Of a stretch of 64,000 nucleotides of DNA, positions 12,571 to 22,028 are shown in pieces. The DNA lies in assembly GCA_026874595.1 (NCBI GenBank), contig CM049308.1, positions 75,191,124-75,255,123 on the forward strand. Reading direction: 5' to 3'. The first letter of the stretch is position 1, and each line of letters starts with the position of its first letter. The stretch is from Sipunculus nudus. Lineage: Eukaryota; Annelida; Sipuncula; Golfingiida; Sipunculidae. The notes under the pieces are model-generated. The model had not been told where the DNA came from. It saw only the letters and a program-made list of their open reading frames with translations, and ran no database searches. The translations under genes were made by a program, and so were the position numbers.

Positions 12571-13276
12571 ACATGGTGCTGGGAGCAACGTGAGAGCATC
12601 CTCAAGTGACCAGGTGTTTCCTCAGCACCCTGTATAGTTTTTTAAAGGACTCGGTGATTTATTGTGCATGTCTTTAGTGACTCTTCATGGTACTCCCCAC
12701 AGAAATACGTAAGTAACTTCTTTCTTTTTATTACATTTTTGTTTTCTTTACACAAGTCTAGAGTCTTTAACTTTTTTTAATGACGTGTGATTGTGACCAG
12801 CCAGTTGATTTGACTGCTCAAAAAGAACGTGAACGTTCACATCCCCAGCGGTGTGACAGTATACCGAACATGCCTAGACTCAATAAACAGGCATGGGTTT
12901 TTAATTGGTTATCCATTGAAGCCAATGCCTTGTGCGCACTGGATCTTGGCATCACCTAGCGTCACCTGGTCACAGTACAACCTAAGTTCTCTAATGTGTT
13001 CAGTATAATCAAATAAACACCACATCCCTTACCCGTTTTGTTTAGGGGTTAAATAACAAATGACTCGTGGGTCATGACGCTCAGCTTAATTTGACGTGAT
13101 GAACTTATCAATTATTGATTTGTGTTATTTGATGTAAGATATCTTTATGGAACCTTGGACAATGGGTAGAAAGACTTCAAGAGTGCTCAAAATCATGTTT
13201 TTTTTCATAATCCTTATAAATTTGTAAGAAAACCTTATATAAGGTGTTACCGGTGTCTGTTTATTGTGCCCAGCAG
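12571..13276. other. flank between LTR remnants
   Basis: No gene is seen. The left part may be untranslated leader of the element whose LTR ends at 12570. Confidence 0.4.
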
Positions 13277-13281
13277 TGTTA
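13277..13281. repeat. left target duplication (TGTTA) of the Mag-like retrotransposon
   Basis: TGTTA lies directly before the TG of the left LTR and recurs directly after the right LTR at 34498-34502. Ty3/gypsy integrases usually make 4-6 bp duplications. The match shows that the two LTRs, 21 kb apart, belong to a single insertion. One caution: TGTTA is also the first five bases of the LTR-like block at 34498. Confidence 0.75.
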
Positions 13282-13378
13282 TGTGCCAATATTACGGTAT
13301 TAGTTCATGCTAGTACTCCAGGTGTCACTACAATACACTGATTTAAGATGGCTGTCTGAGTCATGTCTTATCTGTATA
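13282..13378 (+). mobile_element. 5' LTR of Mag-like Ty3/gypsy element
   Basis: This 97-bp repeat matches 34409-34497 throughout, apart from an 8-bp extra piece near 13296 and a few substitutions. It begins TGTGCCAATATTA and is followed at once by a primer-binding site. LTRs under 100 bp are typical of the Mag lineage (Bombyx mag has about 77 bp). Confidence 0.85.
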
Positions 13379-13395
13379 TGGTGGCAGCGGTTCGA
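13379..13395 (+). promoter_or_regulatory. primer-binding site
   Basis: TGGTGGCAGCGGTTCGA starts immediately after the LTR. Its complement ends in CCA and contains a T-arm-like UUCGA context, as expected for the 3' end of a tRNA primer. The tRNA identity was not determined. Confidence 0.7.
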
Positions 13396-13484
13396 CTGAA
13401 TCCTGTCGTTTCTGTGGACTGTCACGCTTCTGCGTTTGTGTATTTCTGATCTGGACTATCTTAGCTGCTTGAGGACATATCAGT

Positions 13485-13502
13485 ATGAGTAGCGGAGCGA
13501 CG
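13485..13502 (+). pseudogene. first codons of the interrupted gag gene
   Basis: The ATG at 13485 opens a frame of six codons before the RAG-like insertion begins at 13503. The gag frame resumes after the insertion at 30227 in the same phase. This supports the exact breakpoints deduced from the 5-bp target duplication. Confidence 0.75.
13498..13502. repeat. left 5-bp target duplication (CGACG) of the RAG-like transposon
   Basis: CGACG occurs here and again at 30222-30226, immediately outside the CAC-starting ends. RAG and ProtoRAG transposition produce 5-bp, often GC-rich duplications. Confidence 0.85.
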
Positions 13503-13547
13503 CACATACAGATGTGATACGAAGTGTCCCAGTTGCATAATCACGTG
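13503..13547 (+). repeat. left terminal inverted repeat of RAG-like transposon
   Basis: It begins CACATACAGATGTG, which is itself a small hairpin (CACAT/ATGTG), followed by AGTGT, CCC and TTGCA blocks shared with the right end. No 12/23-type nonamer can be assigned by eye. Confidence 0.7.
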
Positions 13548-14792
13548 TTGCCCCGACCTCTATCGGCCAGTAATGGCAATACCCTATCCGTCGCTTGCCG
13601 ACCTTCACCTTTCTTAAATGAACGAGTAAGGCACTGTCGGGAGGATTTTGATCAGTGATAGTGTACACACCAAGTTTGCGAGCTCCTTCGTCCATGTTCG
13701 ACCGAATTCTGACGAAAAACAGCTGAACTGAAACTTTCCAAAGTTAAGGCTTCTATGGACGGGTAAGTCGTGGTTCGTCGTTTCACAGGGTATTTAAACT
13801 GGCTAATCTTTAATTCCCCATAAAACCCCTAGGCCTGTCGGTTTCTACGGAATCTGTTGTCCTGTAATGTGCACCAATACCGACTGACAGTCTGCGTGCA
13901 ACTGCGTGCAAAAAATCCAATGTAAAGGAATACCGGCTTTTTTAGTCAAATAAGTCTTTACGGTAACAGATAATACTAGGTTAGGACTGCTAAGTTTAAG
14001 CAATAACCTTACGTATGTTTCACTGACACAAACGCCTTTGTTGTTTTCTTGTATGTAATTCACATGATAAATATTCACAGAAAATAATTTTAAAAGATGT
14101 CTATTAAAATTTCTGTCCATCTACAAATTCTAAAAATTAAAATAAAATTTATGAGATTTTCTTTTTATTTAGAAAACCAGATAAATACTATTTGCATGAG
14201 TTCATAAGATTGATTATATTAACTTTTATAATATATAGTATAAGTGTATCTTATATATATATGTATATATAAATATATAAATATTTAAGATATATTTATT
14301 TATAAACACAAATGAGATTTAAAAAATGTGGCCAAACAGATGGGCAGATATGTCACAATTAAAAGTTAAAATTATAACTGTATATTTTTTATAGTGCACA
14401 CTTTTTTTAATGTGAATAGCTGGAGGATGTTTACATTAATCATCCCCCTTGCCTAAATGTTGTCGGGAATATTTATGTGTGTATATATGTAAAGTTTATG
14501 TTAAAACGAACTTTTAGTAAATTTTAGTAAAGTAAATTTGCCCTTTCCGCCAGGGTATTGATCATAGGAGAGGTTACTTAATGAAAAAAACTCCCCCACC
14601 CCCCAAACACCCCTATTATTCCAAGTGTAAGAGTTTACAATTTAGACAAGATATAATATATAACAATTAGATTTTGTTACCAGAACGAGGTTGTGTTATT
14701 TATCAAATGAAGGATGGATTACTAGTAGCAGCACATGAATACACAAAAAAAGAAAACAAGGTTATTTAACTGTCATTTTATTAAGATCACAT

Positions 14793-14793
14793 G

Positions 14794-14834
<41 letters not shown>

Positions 14835-14874
14835 ATATATATATACATACATATAAGCATGTAAATGAATTAAA

Positions 14875-14928
<54 letters not shown>
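14793..14928. repeat. two adjacent (TA)n microsatellites
   Basis: TA tracts at 14793-14846 and 14878-14928 are separated by a short AT-rich spacer. Confidence 0.95.
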
Positions 14929-14933
<5 letters not shown>

Positions 14934-15029
14934 GAACCTATATTCTATATCACCAACTGTGGTTCAATTAGGATGGTTGGAAGGGGAGATGGTACTATAT
15001 ATATTAATATAAATATTCTTGAAAAATAT

Positions 15030-15410
15030 GGTATACCATTAGGCCAAAATAAAAAAAAAAGTATGGTTCTCAGGCACTTTTTTTCATAAATCAATGTGGG
15101 CGAGCGGTTTTTTTTTATTTTTATATTTTTTTTTATGTTTCGATAAAAATGTCAAATGATAAGGGAAAAATATGATAATAAATTTATTTTGCTATACAAG
15201 CTAAAGCACTCCATAACAAAGGAAATTGTATGATTTTATCTACTTGAAAGAAATATCCGAGCGGCTGCAGCTCAAAATCGGTGAGTTTCTGTTGAAAATC
15301 AAAATAAAAATTTTTGATGCGGGGGGTTAAAATTGATGCAGGCGGTACCTGAGAATCATACATTTAATTTTTTTTTTTGGGGGGGGGGGGGCCTTATTTG
15401 TGTAGGTTTT
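15030..15410. mobile_element. foldback/MITE-like element just upstream of RAG1-like
   Basis: GTATGGTTCTCAGG at about 15060 is mirrored by CCTGAGAATCATAC at about 15348. Outside these, AGGCC plus an A-run on the left mirrors a T-run plus GGCC on the right. The inverted halves enclose about 270 bp with no coding capacity. It could be a non-autonomous DNA element or a structural element of the RAG transposon; no target duplication is clear. Confidence 0.5.
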
Positions 15411-15482
15411 TAAAACATTCCCCTATATATATAACATTCCAAAATATGTTCAACTTTTTTATTTTCACGGAAATATTAGAAT

Positions 15483-18360
15483 ATGATGGAGAGCCTATCA
15501 GCTGAATCTAGCAGAGGGGATTGTCCTGATGACCATATCAAGAAGTTGTTAATTCACTGTCGAGTTTGTGTGAAGCCCATTAGCCAAGTACAAGGGAGAA
15601 ATGTCGTTCCAGTTTCAGACTATAAGAGCACCATTGCTTTTCATTTCAATTATGACCTGGACAATGATATTCAAGGTGTTCATCGCCCATTTATTTGTTT
15701 GTCTTGTGACCGAATGCTGTACAGGGTTAAGAAGGGAAGGCGGGACAGAAAAAGGATTTCTACAAGAATAACTGGGGTTTTTCATTTTGAGCCTCATTCT
15801 GGAAATTGTAATATCTGTGGTTGGGAGAAGAGGAAAACACCGAGAAAAACACCCCAAAAAACACCTAAGGTTACCAGTCCTACTAGGCTAGAAAGGAAGG
15901 CAACCACACCTCCTGCTAGGAAAAAACTGAAACTGTTTGCAACAACATCTCCAGGTCAGGGAACATTTCAAACCGAAGACACATTGGCATGTGAGACACA
16001 AGTGAGATATGATAGGTGTGTAGAAAAACACATTGCTGCCAGAGTAAAATGTGGATATTGTGAATGCATAGGTGGTAACAAACAGCGCTTTATAACATCA
16101 TGTAAACATAGTCTATGTTATACATGTGTTAGAGGTCTACTTAGTAATGGCGGTGCTTGCCCAATATGCAGATCAGTCATGGGGGATGATGACTTATATG
16201 ATGCTACTCATATGGTATCCATGGTGACAGAAGAAATTCATGTTAAGTGCAGATATGTTGACAAAGGTTGTAAGGAAGAATTTAAGTTAGATAAATTGTT
16301 TGTACATGAAAAAAATATGTACCTATGGCAGGTATAGCAGAGCTTTACTAGCTGAGCCAAGGAAACGTTCTGTCAGACCAAGAGATACAAAAATGAACTT
16401 GAACCAGGCAAACCCAGGGTATGTGAAAAGGGATAGACTCAAGAACTTGATCCACACTGTTCGTTCCTATTGCACTGAACATTATGAAAACATTGTTGAT
16501 GTTTTATTTTTCATGTTGAAAAATGAACTTCAGTTACAGGATGAAACTGAGTTGACATTAAAACTGCAGAATATGTGGGATTCCATGGGATCAAGTAAGA
16601 TGACAGCCAAAGAAAGCTTAGCAATAAGGGTTGAGAGTCTTCAGAGTAAGTCCCAGTACAGAAGACAGTATGAGATTTTAAAGCATAAACATGACACTGT
16701 GATTCCAAGCCCTGATGAACTGAGTAAGGTTGAGGCTGAATTAGTGCCCTCTGCTTGTGAGTACAATTTAACAGACCCTGAACATGATATGACTTATGAG
16801 CATAATCATACCAAGGATTCAAGGCCTGTTGATGTGATGGCAAATTTCTCAACAGGATTTCCAGAACTGTTACCTCCAAACTGCAAAGGCGTGAGGTGGC
16901 ACTATCCAGATGCATTGGCCTCAACATTAAAAGAATTGGACCCTATGGTAGAGGAAGGGCTGGACATGCTGGAGTTTGATAGTCATGATGCAGTGCTTAC
17001 AGCAGTGATAAAAGATAGAGGAGATGGCATGGGTAAATGCTCTGTTTACAAGGAGAAAGGTGACAGAAAATTGTCTGATAAAGCATTTCGATTTGCTTTT
17101 TGTATACTTGAAATACATATTAATATGGATGGCAAAAAATTTGTTGTGTACGAGTGTGAGACACCAAATTCAGTCCGTTCCAACCGTCCATTGCTGGAGG
17201 CACTTGCTGATGACAACAACAAGTCTGCTGCAACCATCTGTCTTGCACCTATTGAAACTGAAAGGACATCTTTAAGGAATAAACTCCTGTCTGTTAAAGT
17301 TAAAGAAAACCTATTTAGGAAATATGAGTTTGTTTTTTTTTCTCATCAATGGAAGATGAGAAATATGACCGTGCATTTGGTGGACTCCAGGGTGCCGGGT
17401 CAAGTTTTATTTGCACCCTTTGCCATGCAACAGAACATTCAGCAAGAGAGGATGTGGGGAATTTCAAGATAGTTAGAACTAGGGAAGAAACCCATTATTT
17501 AGCTGATTATCTAAAGGCCAATCCTGACAACCTTGGCACCAAGGCCATGTCTAAAGTGGCAAAGGGGGTGAAATCTGTGCCACTGCTCATGTCTCAGCCA
17601 AAGGAACGCATGCTAGATGCAACCCATGCAGACATTAACATGGCAAGGTTTTTTAAGAAGTTGATCATCAGATTGATTGCAGGCATAAGGCAATGGGAGG
17701 AGACTGCTGCCATCAAACCAAACCTGGCAGATGCAGAGGGCAAATTTGATAAACACATCAGAAGGGAGATTGGCAGTGTTGCAATGCTACTAATGCCTGG
17801 AAATTATGCCAGGATGCTGTTCCAGGCAGAGAATGCAAATAAGGTTGCTGTACTTATCAAGGATGGACCTGACAAGAATAATTTTTTATTGGTGATGGAC
17901 AAATTACGCCAAATGAAACAAGTTTACAGGTCAAGCAAACCAACACATGCCATGAATTGTGGATACAAAGCTATAGCAGTGTCATTTGCTAAAATGATGA
18001 AGGAAAACTTTGAATTTGCCAGATGGCCTGACTACATGCACAAATTGGTGACACATGTACAAGAACTACTATCCGATGAAAGTTCCCTGCATACAATAGG
18101 AGAAATGTGCGGAGAGGGTCTGGAGGCAGGAAATAAACTCTTCAGGCATATCAGAAAAAAACCTATCAGCGAAGGGAAGTACACATCAGGGATAAGTGGA
18201 TGTCCTGAAATTTCCCTGGCTATACAGTTCACCTAGCCTTCAGACTCTCTCTACAGTGACACATCAGAAATACAAATGTGGAACATGTGGGAACACAGGA
18301 CATAATAAACTAACCTGCCCAAAGGAAATCCAAGTGAGCCTGTCAGATGAGATCTTTTGA
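15483..18360 (+). pseudogene. RAG1L: RAG1-like transposase/recombinase (frame-broken copy)
   Basis: Single exon of about 959 codons (human RAG1 has 1043). In order: an N-terminal zinc region with C-R-V-C (residues 26-29), F-I-C-L-S-C and a H-P/H-S-G-N-C-N-I-C block aligning with the RAG1 N-terminal zinc motifs; a RING finger (about 188-232, C-K-H...C-P-I-C); a following C/H zinc finger; and the catalytic core. The D600 equivalent lies in G-D-G-M-G (17023), the D708 equivalent in E-D-E-K (17355), and the E962 equivalent in L-E-A-G-N-K-L-F (18123). The zinc-binding C-T-L-C and H-x4-H pairs are kept. The tail has a C-x2-C-x4-H-x4-C zinc knuckle (18277-18318), known from invertebrate RAG1-like proteins but absent from vertebrate RAG1. 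Breaks: an extra A in A7 at 16309, a change in T9 at 17333, an extra A in A7 near 18154, then a TAA at 18193. The active form would cut next to CAC at element ends with RAG2-like. Confidence 0.93.
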
Positions 18361-20053
18361 TTTTCACTTGCAAAACAGACAAAACATGATCATTAAAAAT
18401 GATTTAATGATCACATTATATCAGCATTATCTGTTTTAGCAACATTATCTGTTTAATCACTGAAGCATAAGCAAAATATTGTGATACAAAAAAAATCACA
18501 TTTATTGATTTGATACAGAAAATATGAAAACACTTGAAAACATACCTATATATATATATGTAAAACGTAGTGCTAACTAAAGTATGCAAAACACATATAC
18601 AATACTAATATATCTTCTGAAAAGAAAATGCCAAACTACTTATACACTATAAAAACACATGTACAGCACCATTTTGGTATGTAAAGTGTATGCAATACAA
18701 ACTGATATGACCTTTGCGATATTTGTATATTATATTGTCATGTATGGACTTCAAATGTATCACTAAAGATTTTGTTTTTATGCCAAAAAATGTATGTTTG
18801 TAAATGTACCTAATCCCTATAATTCTATGAAAAATGCATAAATACTTACAACACTAATCAACTCAAATATGATCTAAGATGGTCACATTACCTATAAATA
18901 ATAAATATGTAACAATATACATGTACAATATTATGAGAATGAGCTTTAAAGCATACAAAATACTGACTTGTTTTGAGACCTGAGCATGTCATATTGACGT
19001 ATATATATGTTTATATCACTTAATATATGTAACCTGTTCACTTGTTAAAACCTATAAATAATACATATGTTACAATATATATGACAATATTATTAGTATG
19101 AGCTGAAAAGCGTACAAAATACTGACTCGTTTTGAGATCCGAGTATCTCTTTCACTCTATATGAATATTAAATGAAAAATCTTGCTCAGTTTTCTTTTTC
19201 GTCTTTACCAAATGTTATCAGTTTAAGCTTCATGCAAGTGGTACCATGTGGAACAGATATTATAATTGGAGGTAAAGGAAATAAATCACTCAGCTGTTGC
19301 TAATGTTTTGAACTTCTTTACTTCTCTATATTTAGTTTTTAATTTAATGTAAGAAACAATAGAAAAATTTTATGTGAGCAAGAAATCAGTGGCCATGAAA
19401 TCATCCTATCTTTACCAGTTTATATTTATCCAAGACTGTTTCAAATTCATCACTGGTGTGGATGTCTGAAAGTTTTAGAATATGCCAATATGCTTGATCC
19501 AGGTTATTCTTCCATTACCTCTTGATGGAATGTTTACCAGTGTGGCATATATCTGCATAAAAGAAAAGCAGTGAGGAACACAAAATACCCTGCTTATAAA
19601 GTATATACTATGCTGCATGCTGGGTACATTTACTTGAAATAAGCAATTTGTAAAACCAGCCCAGAGGATTTGAATGTGATATAATAATTTCAAAAATTAA
19701 ATATACACAATTAAATATTCACATGAGCAAGTTTTCACAAATTTTTGGCACATTTAGACCAGAAAAAGTCCAAGATATTAAAAATAAAGTACTTAAAAAA
19801 AAATCCTCAGAACAGCCTTAACATTTCATTCTTGTATATTGAATAGTAAATTCAAAGATGCAATTACCAAAAATACATTATACACTCATTCCCTTCTTTT
19901 GAAAATAAATACCCTTGAGAAAAGAAATATGTATGGCAACATCTCAAGCAAAGTTAAGATACATTACAGAATAAAATCTGATACAGACAATACAAAAAAC
20001 TGAAATGTAATAATCAAAGGCATTTGAAATCTTAGTAGAAACAGGTCTTTGGC
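18361..20053. other. convergent intergenic spacer between RAG1-like and RAG2-like
   Basis: AT-rich, no coding signal. Phrases around 18895-18990 recur at 19050-19140 ('CCTATAAATAATA', 'TATGTAACAATATA', 'GCATACAAAATACTGACTTG'), a diverged direct duplication of about 150 bp. Poly(A) signals for both genes are expected here, but AATAAA-like strings are too common to assign. Confidence 0.6.
18895..19140. repeat. diverged direct duplication in the RAG1L-RAG2L spacer
   Basis: About 18895-18990 and 19050-19140 share ordered blocks ending in GCATACAAAATACTGACTTG / GCGTACAAAATACTGACTCG followed by TTTTGAGA. It is too short to be coding, and its origin is unknown. Confidence 0.6.
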
Positions 20054-21474
20054 CTAGCGCTCACCTTTCCTCTTTCTGGATTTTTTACATTTCGGACATT
20101 TGTATTTACCTTTTTGTACCTGAAGAAGATTTAAACAAAACTGATGGTACCATTGTTGACACATAAAGTCACATTGTATCCAAGACACTGGTGATGCTGC
20201 TGACTGTGCACATTTTGCAAGTGTCATGTGCACAAGTGTCTGCTTCAAAAATATGTTTGCTCAAGACATTAACAGCCTGAGATGTCCCACCTTCTATCAG
20301 GAAAAGATTTTGTTCAAGTTGTATCAAAGAACAACCTGCTGAAGCAAATTGTTCATCAAACTGGGTGATTTTAAAATCTACCGAATCTCCCTCAATTGTC
20401 ACCAGGGCACTGCTAACCGGTGGATACCTGTCTCCAGTTACGTCTGAGGTATCGCAACCGTATCCGCCATACACAAGTATCTGTGTGCCTACAATGTTAA
20501 TGGCAGGGCTAGAGAGGTACAGGGTAGGACTGCCAGTTTTAAACAAAACTGAACTGACAATGTCACCATCATACAGTTTAAACTGAGTGACATGGGTGAT
20601 GGGTAACCGCTGTGGGTTTGTGCCCAGATTTCTGATACCCCCCCCCCCCCCAGATGTAAACATTTTGATTAGGACCCATAATCGCAAAGTGAAAAGCTCT
20701 CATCACCTCAGGTCCCATTTGATACTTCTGCAATTTGGCTATGTTGCCTTGGACTTCCAATATGTACACACATTGGTCATCAAATGTTGACCTGAATAGC
20801 TGGTCCGCATATTTCACAATGTCACCTCTGGACTTCACCATGGCACCTCTAATTAAAATGTAACTATTACACTGAATTCTTGTCAATGTGTGCCCATATC
20901 GCCCTGATGGCACATCCCCGGTTTGCACAGGAACCTTATCTAAGCCAGGTCCCATGACAGAAGGGGACTGCCCCATATGAAGACTGGCTGTCATTTTATT
21001 ATTTTGTCCAGAAACCGACAAAGACAGCATGTATAGATCATTTGTGTGTATATATCTCTCATGTTCAAGACCACCAAACAGTATCAACTGGTGGTGGTTT
21101 GTCCCACTGGTCTCTCCCTCTACAAGGCTTGGGCTAAGCAATGGTGGTATATTGGCCCCATGTGTCTCTTTGAACACTTTGACTTCTTTCAGCTCCAGAT
21201 CTCCACTCATTGTAGAAAATTTATACCTGATAATGTGGGAACTTGTAGACCAAGTCATGTCCTCAGTAAACCGGCACCCTCCTATTGTATATATATAATG
21301 GTCGCACTCATTCGGACTTATCTTACATGCTGAGTGTCCTTCTGCAGGATATATATCAGCATTCGCAACAAGAAGTGCATGCCGCTTTCTACTTACTTTT
21401 CTTTTGTCAGTTGTGTGCTGCTGGAAGCTTATGATCTTCCATGGTTGATTTGTTTCGGATGTATCTGGCTCACA
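20054..21474 (-). pseudogene. RAG2L: RAG2-like Kelch/PHD protein (frame-broken copy)
   Basis: The minus-strand exon encodes Kelch blades ending H-Y-I-Y-T-I-G-G, L-I-L-F-G-G, V-Y-I-W-G-G, I-L-V-Y-G-G and F-L-I-E-G-G. The segment G-D-V-P-S-G-R-Y-G-H aligns with G-D-V-P-E-P-R-Y-G-H of vertebrate RAG2, which fixes the identity. The C-terminus is a PHD finger: C-x-C, W-I-Q-C-D, M-C-Q-Q-W-Y-H, F-C, C-P-K-C. This matters because some invertebrate RAG2-like proteins lack the PHD. The acceptor is TTTTTGTAG before 21474 (phase 0) or GAGCCAG before 21464 (phase 1); the 5' exon is not identified. There are two frame breaks, a G13 run at 20638-20650 and an A4 run near 20215 at the start of the PHD; each fits one inserted base. 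It is convergent with RAG1-like and is the expected cofactor of the transposase. Confidence 0.93.
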
Positions 21475-22028
21475 CTACAAAAAATTAAAAAAATAAATAA
21501 ATTCAGAACAAACTGCTACTGTTTATAGATGTCTTTAAACTAAGTTATTTTCAAGTCTATGATGTATGTCTGAAACAAAATAGTTTACTGAAAGCTTGAA
21601 GCACACACAAATTGATGCATACACACGGCCGTACCAGTTTTATTTATCAGACTGCCAGTCTGCCTCTATTAGGGTATCCCTTAACCCCCACCCCCTCCAC
21701 ATATGGCAAAGCCATGCATTCTTCAGATTGCACATTTCTGGTTTGTGTAAAAATAATATAAAAAGGTTCTGTTACAGTGAAATGATAATAGAAATTTAGC
21801 TTTTCCTACTGACAATAACTAATTAAACCTTTGACTTGTACAGTGCTGGACTAATTTTTAGCAAAGTCTGCATTATTGCCATACTAAATGTATGTCCTAC
21901 AGCTGCTATGGACTAGCAATTAAGTCATGTCTACAAAATCATCAAAGAACTCCACTAACTATTGAACATTATGTTGAAGGACTGAAACTATGCTACAAAA
22001 TAAACTGTTAAGAAAGAAATCACCATGA

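Larger units (their letters stand above)
13548..15482. other. 5' region of RAG-like transposon, upstream of RAG1-like
   Basis: About 1.9 kb lies between the left end and RAG1-like. It contains TA microsatellites (14793-14928), a foldback element (15030-15410) and low-complexity T/A runs. A minus-strand open frame near 13695 runs across the element's own end and target site, so it is unlikely to be a gene. The RAG1-like promoter must be here, but no motif can be defended. Confidence 0.5.

Noticed and set aside
13480-13695. Minus-strand open frame of 71 codons with gene-like composition
   Set aside because: It runs through the RAG-like end and the target duplication into gag, so it cannot be a stable gene of either element.
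15615-15857. Minus-strand frame within RAG1-like
   Set aside because: It is a shadow of the RAG1-like coding strand.
21340-21396. Possible 55-nt intron in the RAG2-like exon (GTAAGT...CTGCAG)
   Set aside because: Removing it shifts the frame into a stop; reading through keeps the Kelch frame open.
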